From the NCBI GenBank assembly GCA_963691655.1, contig OY829329.1, positions 62,056,852 to 62,120,851 on the forward strand: a stretch of 64,000 nt of DNA, written 5' to 3'. Position numbers and translations under genes: made by a program. Positions 1 through 12,640 of the stretch are shown one piece after another; the first letter of the stretch is position 1; every line of letters starts with the position of its first letter. The notes below the pieces were generated by a model. That model saw only the letters and a program-made list of their open reading frames with translations. It ran no database searches and was not told the DNA's origin. The DNA is from Toxonevra muliebris. Taxonomy: Eukaryota; Arthropoda; Insecta; Diptera; Pallopteridae.

Positions 1-1228
1 TTTCTCGAGTTCTATCAGAATCCACTTTCAAAACCTTGTTATTTTTGAAAAAAATTGATTTGTGTCGGACAGTTTAATTTTAATTGCATTCGACAAAAAA
101 TGCATTCAACAACATATACTTACATTTTATATTGATAAAAAATATTTCTGTAACTACATTTCAAAATAATTTCTAAAACACATTTATTTCAACAGAAAAA
201 AATATTATTTATTATGCACTACTAAATAAGTACACAAAAGTATTAAAAAAAAACCAAGTTATGCTCATTTTACATACATTTTAAAATAGTAGTAGTGGTA
301 AACAAACTACAACCTATCCGCTATCATTTGTTCAGTCTCAGCCTTCGACTTCGTTTCACTTGCTACACTAAACAATAAAACTATATTTCCATATATGATA
401 AATAAGAATGAAAAAACAAAAAAAGTAAACAAAACAACATGATTTATTTAGAACAAATCCATTTCCACTTGAATGCAGCACTTTGTTGTCCTTTTTTTAT
501 TATATTATTTTTTTTTTATGTTGCTTAGATTTTGCTTTGTTTTCTTGTTTTTTGCGTGATTTCATAATAATACAGAAAAAAAGACAATAAAAAACATGTG
601 AAACAGACAAATTTTGAAACAAAAACCGGATAACAGAATAAAATTATACCAAATCTAAATAAAAAAAAAGGATTACAATTTGCTCATTCTGAAGGAAAAC
701 ATGTAAAAGTTGCGGAAAAGAGTTAGTTGAAGTAAAAATGTGAAGTAAGAGTAATAAACAAAATGAAGTGGGGCGAGAAAGAAAATAAGGAAAGAGGGGA
801 GAAACAGAAAGAGACGTAGAAAAGGTAAAGAGCGCGAAAGAATGAGGGGCAGAACATATTGAGGGGACTAACAAAAATTCGAAAAAGACTTTTTTTATGG
901 TTTCACTTTATAGTGTCATTATACTTAAGTTTAGTTTAAAAATGTGTTAAAATGCTATAACAAATGTGGTGTTTTTAACGTTTTTTAAATTAGACAGAAG
1001 AAAAATACATTTTCTGTTAAAAGAAAATACATATTTCGCATGTTTCATTAAATTCAATGTTAATTTCAGACACAAAATAATTTTTTTTATTGTTAACTAT
1101 AATTTAAATATGAATTGTTTAAATTTAGCTGATATTTTTTTAATATTTTTAAAACTTTTTCATACATAAAATGTGTTTTGATATTTTGTTTGATATTTTA
1201 ATTTGATATTATATTTTATATAAGAAAG
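1..1228. other. AT-rich non-coding stretch
   Basis: No coding or RNA gene is visible. The stretch is dominated by A and T runs. An A/G-rich patch at about 715-850 gives a spurious minus-strand reading frame of low-complexity Ser/Leu/Phe residues, typical of translated AT-rich DNA. Confidence 0.6.
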
Positions 1229-2936
1229 CTAGCTGACCCGGCAAACGTTGTTTTACCTTTTCTGCGAAAAAGCGCGAAAAAAAAAAAGTGAAGTACTTAA
1301 TATTTAAAATTGAACATTCGTAATGACAATTCAGGCTTCCATTGAATTTGGAAAAAAAATTCTAGATTAAAACTGTGTCTCATTATTGACGCAATTGACA
1401 TTTTAAAAAATATTTAACTTGCCGAACTGTACATTAAAAACAGAGAATCATTATAAATAAAAATTTCAAATCAATATTATTTCAATTAAATTTTGGAAAT
1501 GAAAGTTTACGTTGCGTCTGGACGACCAGAAAATTAAATATTTTTATTTTATTATCACCAATGTTAACTCAACGACTTGTACGAAAACAACTCAAGTCTG
1601 ATAGCAAAGAAAATAGTGGATATTTACAAAAAAAAAAAGAAGATCTTTAGGCGCATCAGTGAGTGACCTTCGACAAAAACAAAGCCATATTGGCTTATGA
1701 TACCGTTTGAGCAAAATTATTAACCCAGTTGATGCTAAAGGGGGTCATTCAGCAGTTAGATAGCAACTCCAGCATATCTGTAGTAAAAAGAAATAACTTT
1801 TAAGCGTTTTTTTTTGTTGACCAATTTTATTAGATTTCAGTTGAATTATAGAAACAATATTTCAGGAGGCTCTATATTCATATCAAAGACTCTTCTTGAA
1901 ATTATGTCTCAAAATTTATAATTAATAATATATCAAAAATTATTTAAAATTTTGAACGAATTTGATATTTATTATAAATATAGAATTTGTTACAGCGCCA
2001 CCTAACGGATTTTAAGACAGTGACGCAGGGTCCTAAGATATTTCATAAAGCAGTAGAAATAATAGTGGAAAAAGGAATGGAAAAAGTAGTAGAAAATAGC
2101 AGTAAAAAAGTAGAAGAAAATGGTAGTAGGAAAAAGAATAGAAAATAGTATTAAAAATTGTTGTATAAAAGTAGAAAAAAAGGTAGCAGAAAAAGAAGTA
2201 GAAAAATAGTTAAACATAATAGTACAAAAATAGTAAAAATGGAGTAGAAAGAGTGGGAAAAATAATAAGAAAAAATAGTAGTAGAAAAAAATGTAAAAAG
2301 TAGTAAAAAATAGTAGTAGAAAAATAGTAGAAAGTAGTGGTACAAAATAAAAAGAAAGTGCAGAAAAAATGTAATAAAAAGGTGGTGGAAAAAAAGTAGT
2401 AAAATAGTAGTAGAAAATATTAGTTGAAAAAGTAGTAGAAAATATTAATTGAAAAGTTAATATAAATGGAAGAAAAAAAGTAGTAGAAAAGTAATAAAAA
2501 ATAGTAGTAGAATTAGTAGTAGTAAATAAAAGTAAAGCATGGTACTACACCCATGAATTCAATAAACTGAAAGAATTTAAATTTTAGTACTGTACCATAA
2601 ATAAGATATCTCATAATGAAAATTCAGGTTATATGAAAGATGCCACGCCCCTTTGTCAATCCCACCTATATTTTTGTTGTATCATGGCATTATCAATTCT
2701 CGTTATTGTACCAAATTTCTGTAGCGTGCTATAAATGGTTCTTGAGATATACCCAAAAAACTATTAGGATTGTATGGGAGGTGCCACACCCACTTTACTA
2801 AAAGCCATTATGAATAGCTATGAACCGTCCTCTCCCCTAAGAAAATATATTTTGGAAATATGACTTCAATCGGTCCAGTCGTTCAGAAGTTACACTATGA
2901 CATACATACAAAACTCTACGATTATATATGTAAAGA
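1229..2936 (-). mobile_element. Non-autonomous Helitron, copy 1
   Basis: Read on the minus strand, the element begins with TC right after an A (the GTAAAGA|T end at 2,936) and ends with CTAG at 1,229-1,232. Close to that end is a short hairpin (GGTAAA pairing with TTTGCC across 1,241-1,258), followed by GGGTCAGCTAG. A 5' TC, a 3' hairpin and a CTAG end are the recognised Helitron signature. The 3' flanking base is C here, not the expected T, so this end may be slightly eroded. There is no Rep/helicase coding, so the element depends on an autonomous relative. It carries an internal TAGTAGAAA-type array. The conserved subterminal GGTCCAGTCGTTCAGAAGTT block and both ends match the copies at 5,931-7,999 and 41,614-43,019. 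Confidence 0.72.
2037..2545. repeat. TAGTAGAAAA-type array inside Helitron copy 1
   Basis: About 500 bp of imperfect units built on TAGTAGAAAA, with A-run length varying between units. It lies between two unique parts of the Helitron. The same array occurs on the opposite strand in copy 2 and again in copy 3, so it belongs to the element and not to the insertion site. Reading frames across it are low-complexity Phe/Tyr/Leu strings and are not genes. Confidence 0.85.
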
Positions 2937-5930
2937 TATAATTTATTAAGTTTAGAGTGTAGCAGTGGAGACACAAAGTCAAGTTTATAATAGCAATGAC
3001 AGTACACAGGGGGAAGAGGGAGATGTAGATGGTAGGTGGGATTGGTGAAAGCTATTTCCCCCTGGCACATAAACCACATAACGCAAATTTTACTAGTCAA
3101 TATGAATAATGTAAAGAAAACATTCAACAAAACTGTGACTGAAAATCCCTCCGCCCTCCCTTCTTCTCCGGCAGATTGAACTTTTTTGTCTCAATCCGAA
3201 GTTCTGCCAAGTACCAAATACAGTGGCAGTTTTACATACATGAAAATTTTGAGCTCCAAAAAAAGTTTTGGGTAGAGGTTTATATTTTTTTTTGGATATA
3301 ACTACTTAAAAATTTTGCATTTACATATCCACTTAAGTATATCTAATATTTCTAATAGTAATAAAAAATTATAGTACTCCCCGCTAAATTATGCCAATTA
3401 AAACGTAAGTGAAGTTTAATTACCCGGGAATAACTGCCTACATTTTTTTCTTGGAAATTTATATTGATATTCAATTTTGGGGAAACCAGTGAGACTGAAG
3501 AAATATTTTTAATAAATAATGTAAATAAATTCACTATTCCAAAACTTTGAATGGGTCTTAAAAGAAAGAAAAACAAAGACGTGATCTCATGAAAATATGC
3601 TTAAAAATATTCAAACTTTGTACGGAAAATATTTTTTTTTATGTAATATTTTTAAAACTTCTATTTAATATAAAGTTAAGAATTGTTTTCAAAAACTAAT
3701 TAGTAAATGTTGATTAAGTTAACTTTTCTTTTTGCTAAGCAGGCTAAACAAACTTTTCCTGTACCCTCCGTTTGATGTCTAGGTCTAATATTTTCCATGC
3801 AGTTGAATAACTAATTTTATTAATATTTATATGTAGTTATCAGCCCATCAGCACAAATACAATAACTTTATAATAAAAATATAGAACACAAAAAACTAAG
3901 GGCGGAAAGGCACTAATAAACAACAAAAACAACAACAAGAAATAGAAAAACAATAATAAGAAAATGAAGAAAAAGTAAAAAAAAAAGAAGAAAACTACAA
4001 ATATATGGTAATAATAAATTTTTCTAACCTTAGAACGTATACATATGTATATACACAGACACATGCATACATTTATAATAAAACAAAAGGCATATCCTTT
4101 TTCTAGAAATAAAAATATATTCATTTTACTACAATCGATGGGTAAACGTTTGCATGCGAATGTAGAAAGTAGTTCGCTCGATTACACACACATTCAAACA
4201 CAAAATAACAGACACCAAAGTACACATATACACATATACATATATACATACATTCATAGAAAGTAATAAAGTAGTACTTGTGTTTACATACTCTGAAAAG
4301 TTTATATTTTTAATGTATATAAGTAAAATACATGAAAGGCACAGGCAAGCAAGGAGGTAGAAAAGTAGAGAACCTGCTTCAGGGTATAAGGACTCAGAAC
4401 TCCAAGCTGAGTTCCTTTTATAAGAGCGTATATCCTTTACTTTTATATGTGTGTAGGTACAAAGTACCTACATATGCACATTCATATCTACATAAATAAA
4501 AGTGCACAAATTAAAACTCATAAATTAATAACAAAGTCATTATCAACACGCATACCTAAAAAAGCACACAATTAAATGAGCCTATGTAGGTATATATGTA
4601 TATGTGCGTGTCTATGCTTTTTGTGTGTTTATGTTTGTGTGACTCACTCACACAATTTAATCAAGTTTCTAGTATATGAGCTCATATATTTTTTAGTTGT
4701 TTTTGTTTGCTTTTTTGTTTAAGAATTAATTTTTTTTTTGGTAATGAACAAAACACAAACGTCAGGGTTAACAGCATGTGTTAAGTAGCAGTGGTGAAGG
4801 CAAGATATGGAGGTAGAAAGTTCCCCGTTATATGAATCTGAAATTTATTTATATATACATATACACACATATATAGAGATATGTGTGTGGCACACTAGTA
4901 GCAGTAACATAAGTAAAATAATCAAGTGTCCTTTTTTTTTTGTTTATAAAAATATCTAATTATGCAGGATTTATGGGTACACATGCGTGTGCGCGCATAA
5001 GTAAATTAAACTTTTTTTTGGCTGTTTTTTTTTTTTTTGCATTTTTGTTTTCTGTGTGCGTGTGTTTTCATTTAATGAAAGTGAACTTTTATTTTTCTGA
5101 ATTTAACGTCAAACATTATTTTGTGGTCTTGAAAACGAATGCGGGCGAATGCAGAACAATATTATCTTTTTTTTAGTAAAAAAATGTTTTTGCGACATCA
5201 AAATTAAATTTTATTTAAGCTTAGACCATAATTTAGACTCTTCGATTTTTGCTGTTTCAAAAATTCAGCAAAAAATCCTACAAGCCTTGAACCTCTCGTG
5301 GCACTACTAAACATTAACCGATTTCACATATTCTTTTTGCAATATGTTTTTAGTTGTAAGAACCAATAACAGAGCTGTGAAATTCGAAAAAAAAATTAAA
5401 CAATAAAATTTTAAAAAATCTTAATTTATGGCAAAAATTTTGGAACTTTCAGGACCTGAAGATATTTTCTGATTTATGCTATACACCTGAAGTGTCACTT
5501 GTTTTCAGTGCCTCCAATTTCTTAACCCATTGTGGACGAATCATCCAAATCGCGGAGATAACTTCATGATTTTTTATGTGGCGAGTATTGGGTTCTCACT
5601 GATCACTTTTTTTTAGCCAATTGAGAAAATTTTAGAAAGCCTAGGTTGTAAAGAGCTTATCTATTTTAAAAATGTTTGAAGTTGGTGTTGCGAAAAAGCA
5701 ACGGCAGACGAAAATGGTTTTTTTTTTTTCCTTCAAAATCGCTCCAAAAGAATCCATAATTCTACGAGTTTATATGCATGTAGTAATAGTAACGGAGAAC
5801 CTCTACCACAAATTAAGTTTTGAACCTGGACCTAAATTTACATTTATCTTTCATACGTCATTTGACAACTTCGAAAAAAGTTCTGCAATTCTTTGGAAGA
5901 AACTAAAGTTGCACTTCTATAGCACATTTA
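2937..5930. other. AT-rich spacer with TA/CA microsatellites
   Basis: No gene is recognised between the two Helitrons. CA/TA-rich microsatellite patches occur at about 4,030-4,080, 4,180-4,260, 4,440-4,490 and 4,850-4,890. Long T runs lie near 4,930-5,030. Open frames here, such as the one at 5,672-5,971, show no family resemblance. That one also runs into the Helitron end. Confidence 0.55.
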
Positions 5931-6299
5931 TCTTTATAATCGTAGAGTTTTGTGTATATGACATCGTGTAACTTCTTAACGACTAGACCGATTGAAGTCA
6001 TATTTCCTAGGCGGGAGGATGAAACATAGCTATTCATAATGGCTTTTATGAAAGTCGGTGTGGCTCCTTCCATACAATCCTAATAGTTTTTTGGGTATAT
6101 CTCAAGAACCATTTATAGCACAGTACAGAAATTTGGCACAATAATAATGCTATGCTACAACAAAAATATGGGAGGGAGTGACAAAGGGGGTGTGGCACCT
6201 TTCATATAACCTGAACTCCCATTATGAGATATCTTAAGAGGCATTTATGGTACAGTACTAAAATTTAAATTCTTTCAGTTTGTTGGATTAGTGGGTGTG

Positions 6300-6800
6300 G
6301 CACCATGCTCCTTTTTATTTTCTACTACTATTTTTTACTACTTTTAAACTTATTTTAATTCTGCAAATTTTTCTTATTTTCTACTACTTTTTCAACCAAT
6401 ATTTTCTACTATTATTTTAGTACTTTTTTCGACTACTTTTTAATACATTTTTTCATATTTTCTACTACTACTTCCTACTATTTTTCAATACTATTTTACA
6501 CTACAATTTGTTACTACTTTTTTACAGTTTTTCTACTACTATTTTTTACTATTATTTCAACCACACTTTCTACTCCATTTTTACTGTTTTTGTATTACAT
6601 ACTATCTTTAACTATTTTTCTACTACCTTTTCTGCTACCGTTTTACTACTTCTTTACAATAATTTGTAATGCAATTTTTTATTCTTTTTCCTACTTCCTT
6701 TTCTACTACTATTTCTACTACTATTTTCTTCACCTTTTTTGCTGCTATTTTCTACTACTTTTTTCATTCCTTTCTCTATTATTGTTTCTACTACTTTATG
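6300..6800. repeat. TTTTCTACTAC-type array, first block in Helitron copy 2
   Basis: Imperfect units of the reverse complement of the TAGTAGAAAA array in copy 1. The long Tyr/Phe/Leu reading frames here are by-products of the repeat. Confidence 0.85.
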
Positions 6801-7214
6801 AAATATTTTAAGAACCCTACCTAGCTATCTTAAAATTCGATAGGTGGCGCTTTAACAAATTCTATATTTATAATAAATATGAAATTGGTTCAAATTTTTA
6901 AATAATTTCAAGAATGGTCTTATATGAATATAGAGCGTCCTGAAATATTGTTTCTATAACTCGGTTCAGTTGAATAATAAAATTAATCCTAATATTTTTT
7001 TGTGTATATCTCAAGAATCACAGAAATTTGGTACAAGAATGTTAATTGACAATGCCATGTTACAACAAAAATATGGGTGGATTGACAAAGAGGGTATGAC
7101 ACCTTCCATATACCCTGAATTTTCATTACGGGATATCTTAGTATGGAAGTATTATTTGTCAATACCACATTTACAAAATTCTCTCAGTTTGTAGGATTAG
7201 TAAGTGTTGCACTA

Positions 7215-7665
7215 TACTTCTATTTTCTACTACTATTTTAATTTCTTTTTTCCACCATTTTCTTCTTATATTTGACTACTTTTTTACTACTTTATCTATT
7301 AATACTTTCCACCACTTTTTTACTTAATTTTTCTACAATTTATTGTTATTTTCTACTACTTTTTCACTGTTTTTTCTACTACTATTTTTTATTATTATTT
7401 CTACTACTATTTCCCACTCCTTTTTATTATTTTAAACTACTATGTTTTACTATTTTTCTATTACGTTTTCTGTTGTTTTTTTACTACCATGTCTATTACT
7501 TTTTTACAATAAATTGTAATAATATTTTCTATTCCTTTTACTACTACATGTTCCTCTACTATTTCTACTGCTATTTTCTCCTACTTTTTTACTGTTTTTT
7601 TTTTCATTACTATTTTTTATTACTTTGCCAATCCTTTTTTTACTATTATTTCAACTAATTTATGA
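7215..7665. repeat. TTTTCTACTAC-type array, second block in Helitron copy 2
   Basis: A second block of the same unit, created by tandem duplication of the array plus its flanking conserved segment. The 128-codon open frame across it (7,272-7,658) is low-complexity Leu/Phe/Tyr and not a credible gene. Confidence 0.83.
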
Positions 7666-7999
7666 AATATCTCAAGAACCTGCCTAGCTATGTCAAAATC
7701 CGATAGGTGGCGCTGTAATAAATTCTATTTTTATAATAAATAGCAAATGGGCCCATATTTTTAAATAGTTTTTGGAATTAGATATAACTTCTAGAACGGT
7801 CTTTGATATTCTTCTGCAAATTAAATAGTTTTAAAAGTGCCAATTTCGAATCCCCATTTGTAAGTCTAGAATTTTTACCAAATCCATTGTATGTTCTTTA
7901 AGCTTGAATTGTCATTACCAATATTCAATTTTAAACACCAAGAAACTTCATTCTTTTTCTTCGTAGAAAAAGCAGAACAATGTCTGCCGGGTCAGCTAG

Positions 8000-9580
8000 T
8001 ATTTACATATAATGACAAGAAAATAAGGTTATAGCTTACCTATAACTTTTCTTAGCTCCATTCCTTGCTTTTTATTTTTCTAATATTTTATTGTTTTTCT
8101 GCAAATTGACTCCAAATTTTACTGCATTTTTAGCAATTTGTTGTAAAAAATTAAATAGAATAATAACTATTGTGTAAATTTCTGCTATTTCATTACAAAA
8201 AATTTTAACGTTTGCTACATTTTTAATATTTTTTTAAAATTATGTCGTTTGTGGAAACTTAAAATTTTTTTACACATTAAATGTGTACATTTTTTGCTCA
8301 CTAAATTTACTATAATTTTTATTATATTCTTATAAATTCTCACAAAATAAAGTTCGTCATTATTACTTACATTTATTTTTTATTTTCGAGTTTTCTCATT
8401 AAACGAAAAATTTCTTTAAAAAGAATTTCTCTAATTCACATAGATCAATTTAAACATTTACCTCTAGATTACAAACAATGATAGTATATAAAAAAAAAAA
8501 AAAGCACTGCACATAAAAGGAAATTCTATGTAATTTGAAGTTTGCGCACGCTTAATCACCTGCCAAAAATCTTCAATTAACTAAACCAACAACAACAAAT
8601 AACTCACGCCACTTTACGCCACATCACACCACAATGGGCCTAATGTCCTTCAAACAAAAAAGTTACTTGAAGGAAAGAAAATCAAAAATTTATTGTATTC
8701 TCGTTAATGTTAAAAACTTTTTCACCCTGCTTCCCCGGTCCTCTCATAAAATGTATGCACGTAGAGTTCTATACTGCTCAATATATATATTTTGGTACAT
8801 CAATTTTGACACTCTCTACACTCAGTATACACTATACATACAGCAAAGTATACCTACTTCATTATGCTGAATTCATTTAGATTGTTGTTTTTGCTGCTAT
8901 TCCTGTTACTGCTGCTGTTGCTACCGTTTCTATTGTTGATATTGTTGTTGTTGGTCCCAGGTTAATTTTGACAAATGACTTTGATTCCCCTGATGTATTG
9001 AAGTAATTTAGCAAAATTAATGCCCTAATTAATCAGTGAACGGCGAACGGCGAAAGGAAATGAATGAATGAACGTACGAAAGAACGACCGAATGAGCAAG
9101 TGAGCGAGCGAATGAATGAAGCAAGCATCTCTAGTAGTATGTACTAAAAATACTTTGTATAATAATGGCTCCCTCTACACCCTCGCTTCCAGCATTTACG
9201 CGTCTACTTGACCAGGCTCATCGATATAGAAATAGCTGTTTCCGTTTCCGTTTCCATTTAACAGTATACATATGCATGTGTGTGTATGTATAGGTAAATT
9301 TATTTGTTTGTTTAATTTTTATCGTGATTTGAATCTATTTTTACTTGCTTTATTTTTTTTTATCAGTGAATTTGCATGTTGTTTTTTTTTTTTTTTGCAG
9401 GGGGGGGGGGGGGGGCGGGAATAATTCGGTTTTGCTTATATAAACGTAAGTATATATAAGCTTAGCTGAGAAAGAACTTTTGTTTTGTTTTGTGAAAATG
9501 TTGAAATTAGTACATAAAGCATACATGGCATAAATGATGCGCACACTTATTCATACATGCTTAAAAGCTTCATACATATA
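8000..9580. other. AT-rich spacer with opa-type and tetranucleotide repeats
   Basis: No gene is recognised. Notable simple repeats are TTG/CTG-rich (opa-type) sequence at 8,882-8,955, a GAAT/GAGC-like run at 9,060-9,120, a short TTTCCG repeat at 9,238-9,256, and a T run joined to a 16-G run at about 9,381-9,415. Confidence 0.55.
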
Positions 9581-9763
9581 CAGTAATACCCGGCTAATTG
9601 ACCCACGGTTAACTGAACCTCGGTTAATAGGTCTTGGCTTAGTAGCGGTTCCGGTTTAGTTGCGTCAGAAATTTTAGGTTTTTAGTTCAAAGTGTATTCC
9701 AATTCTTTCGGTTAATTTTATAAAAAATTTTGGATTCAACGACGCAACTAAGCAGAGTTTACT
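9581..9763. mobile_element. pogo-like MITE
   Basis: The left end, CAGTAATACCCGGCTAATTG, is preceded by TA. The right end, read in reverse complement, is TAGTAAACTCTGCTTAGTTG. These are degenerate inverted ends of the CAGTA...GGTTAA type known for pogo/Tigger elements (established family knowledge). GGTTAA-like words recur internally. At about 180 bp it has no coding capacity. A second element with the same kind of end lies at 56,980-57,136. Confidence 0.5.
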
Positions 9764-9884
9764 ATGTTAGTAAAAAATTGTCTATTTAGAATATGAAACT
9801 ATATTAGGATGGACTGAAAATCAAAAAAATATAGCTGCTTCAGTTTCTTCTAAACAAAGTTCATAGGTCAGACCTTCGCACAAA

Positions 9885-11150
9885 TAAAGTCTACACTAAA
9901 ATCAAGTCTACAATGAAGTCAAGTCTACAATAAAGCTAAGTTAACAATGAAGTCAGATTATTATTGAATCCAAGTTAACAAAGAACTCAAGCCTGCAATG
10001 AAGTCAAGTCTATACAGTTGTTAAGTCTACAATGAAGTCAAATCTATTCTAAAATTTTACAATGAAGTCAAAGTTAACAATGAATGCAAAATAAAAATTA
10101 ATTCTATTGTTCAATGAAATCGCGCTTGTAATGAAGCCAACTCAACATGAAGTCAAGTCTAGAATGAAATTATGTCTATACCGAAATCAAGTTGACAATC
10201 AAGTCTTGTCTACAATGAAGTCAAATCGACAACAAAATCAAGTCTACAATAAACTGAAGTCTACAATGAAGTCAAATCTACAATGACTACAATGAAGTCA
10301 AAGTGTGCAATAAAGTCAGGTCTACATCGAAATAAAATCTGCACCGAGATTTAATCCATAAAGAAGTTAAGTCTACAATGAAATCAAATTTACAAATCAA
10401 AGTGTGCAATGATGTCAAGTCTACACTGAAATAAAGCCTTCACCGAGGTTTAGTCTGTAAAGAAGTTAAGTCTACAATGAAGTCAAATCTACAATGACTA
10501 CAATGAAGTCAAAGTGTGCAATGATGTCAAGTCTACACTGAAATAAAGTCTTTACCGAGGTTTAGTCTGTAAAAAAGTTAAGTCTACAATGAAGTCAAGT
10601 CTAAAACAATGTTAAATCACAATGAATTAAAAAAAGTTAAATTTTTAGTAGAGATAAGTCTGTAATAAAATCAAATCCACATTGAAATCAAATGTCAAAT
10701 CCACAATTAAATAGTGTCAAGAATGAAAGCAAGTGTTCAATAAGGTCAACTCTTCAATTAAGTTAAGCCTACAATAAAGTTAAATCTACAATAAAGCCAA
10801 CTCTATTACGAGGTCAAGTAAACAAGGAAATCAAATCTATAATGAAATCAAGTCAAGAATGCAGACAATGAAATTAAAACCATAATAAATTCAATACTGG
10901 AATGAAGTCAAGTTTACAATAAAGTCAAAGTCCACAATAAAGTTTTGTCTATAAAGAACTTAAATTTTCAGTGAAGTTTAGTCTACAATAAAGCCAAACC
11001 CAGAATGAAATCGAGTGAAGCCAAGTTTTAAACGAAATCGACATCAAGTGAACAATGAAGTCAAGTCAACAATAAAGTCAAATTAACAATGAAGTCAAGT
11101 CTACAATTAAGTCAAATCAAGTCTACAATGAAGTTAAGTCTTCAGTGAGA
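9885..11150. repeat. Degenerate array, unit near AAGTCTACAATGAAGTCA
   Basis: About 1.27 kb of imperfect units around 17-20 bp, with constant words GTCTACAATGAAGTCAA and variants (AACAATGAAG, GTCTACACTGAAATAAAG). A higher-order repeat is visible: a segment of about 115 bp around 10,390-10,470 recurs at about 10,500-10,580. No coding frame persists. A stray unit lies at about 11,450-11,465. Confidence 0.9.
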
Positions 11151-11159
11151 TTTCAACTT

Positions 11160-12229
11160 TTTTGCTTTTTGAAGTTAATCGATTCGGGCGATGGATGCCA
11201 AATTAAAAGTTTTAATTTGACATCAAAATTTCTCACATTCAAAATATTTTTTTATTTTCATGCAACCCTAATATTTGTTTTATAATTAAGTAGGTCAAAA
11301 AAGAATTGATTGTTTTTATGTATATACGTAAGAGTATGAATGGGGAAAAATAAAAATTAATACTCAAAGACAAATTGCATAACCTTTTAAATAAAGATTA
11401 ATGCCATAACAAACAAAAGTACTAGTGAAAAAAATACAAAGTTATTCAATAAAGTCAAGTCTTCATGTTTTTTTTTTTGCTTATTTTAATTAAAGAAAAA
11501 ACAGCCCTTAAAATATGTACAAAAAAAAAAAAAAATTGACAAAAAAAAATGAACAAATTTAATTTTCCTCAATTTCCGCTATTTTCATATGAAAGTATCG
11601 TTATAACATTTTTTTCTTCTTTGCTTTTTTTTTATCAGACTGCAAATGTCTGATATCCTTAAAAATAAAAAAAAAATAATAATTTTATTGCTTAATTATG
11701 CCATTAATAACACAATCATAACTATGTGCATAAATATCACCACCACCGCCACCACACAGCAGCAGCAGCAGTTCAACACACAGACAAGACATTATAGCTC
11801 CTTGCCTTTACACCGCCTGCCGTTCATCTTCCTCTGACGCTTTGAATTTTATAACTGGCGCGGCTCTAAAATTCAAATTGCTCTAGCTTCATTTACTGCT
11901 AACTGCTGGTGTTGCTGTCGGCTTCTTCTGTCTGCTGTTATGTGAAAAAGGATCCTTGTCATACATTTTTGTACAATAATTTAATTTTGTTCGACTTCCT
12001 TCTTTGTGTGAAACATATACATACACACATATACACTTATAGATACTTACAACATTTATACTTTCTTGTGTATATGTTGTTGTTTGTTGTTGTTTTTTTT
12101 TTTTTTTTTTTTGTGCCGCCAAAAGTTCACTTGCTATTTCTTGTATTTTGTTGTCTTGTGTTTTTTTGTCGTTGTTTTTTTTTTTCTTTTTTTGTTACGT
12201 TGAAAGCCACAAAATTGGCATAAATGTTA
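11160..12229. other. AT-rich spacer with opa and poly-T
   Basis: No gene is recognised. It holds A runs at 11,520-11,550, a CACCACCGCC/CAG-rich patch at 11,738-11,772 and long T runs at about 12,092-12,110 and 12,170-12,192. Open frames here are Gln- or Phe-rich products of these simple repeats. Confidence 0.5.
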
Positions 12230-12640
12230 AAATTGACAAAATGGCGGTAAACATGAAGTGTCATATCGATATCCTTGATCTAAATTGTTCACAACCGCAA
12301 CCAATCAATATTCACACCGAAAATTTTCATCGTCGTTGTAGTTATGCGACGAGTGAGAGAATATTCGTTTGGTTTGGTTTGTGCGCCCAATCTCCCGCTA
12401 TATCTCTCACTTGGCATTGCCAACCTCCTCCTCCGCCTTTTTATATAGCTCGCGAAATTTGTTGCTTGCTGCCAAAAGGCCAAAAGTTGTGTTTTGTTGC
12501 TTTGTTGGCAAAATGGATTGGGGTAAAGGGGGGCGGGGGGCGGGGGTAAAGGAGGCGATGGGTATAAATGTACCGAGTGGGAGATAGATATAGTGGTTTA
12601 GTGTTGTGGTATGTATAGTGAAAATTGTGTTCACGCCTAT
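12230..12640. promoter_or_regulatory. Promoter-like patch
   Basis: This patch has a visibly higher GC content than its surroundings. It contains TATCGATA (12,264-12,271), identical to the core DRE motif of Drosophila promoters (established motif). It also has GAGTGAGAGA and TCTCTCAC words of the GAGA type, a TATATA-like word near 12,443 and a TATAAAT at 12,563-12,569. A GGGGCGGGGGGCGGGGG run lies at about 12,528-12,546. No convincing coding frame follows on either strand. Promoter or enhancer activity is inferred from motif clustering only. Confidence 0.3.

Larger units (their letters stand above)
5931..7999 (+). mobile_element. Non-autonomous Helitron, copy 2
   Basis: It starts with TCTTTATAATCGTAGAG directly after an A. 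It ends GCCGGGTCAGCTAG directly before a T, with a small hairpin (CAGA pairing with TCTG) just upstream of the end. Insertion between A and T is the Helitron rule. This is the longest of the three copies because an internal segment of about 860 bp is present twice: each unit holds a TTTTCTACTAC-type array followed by a conserved block containing GATAGGTGGCGCT (6,839-6,851 and 7,700-7,712). There is no Rep or helicase coding. Its orientation is opposite to the other two copies. Confidence 0.78.

Noticed and set aside
1229..1260. An RTE-type retrotransposon start (CTAGCTGACCCGGCA)
   Set aside because: I first read the three copies as RTE-like elements. The TC start, terminal hairpin, CTAG end and A|T insertion fit a Helitron better, and there is no reverse transcriptase.
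7272..7658. A 128-codon open frame on the + strand
   Set aside because: It lies entirely within the TTTTCTACTAC array of Helitron copy 2 and is a Leu/Phe/Tyr string. The same type of frame occurs in the other array blocks.
9885..11150. A possible CRISPR array
   Set aside because: Units are degenerate, contiguous and without spacers, and the DNA is clearly eukaryotic.
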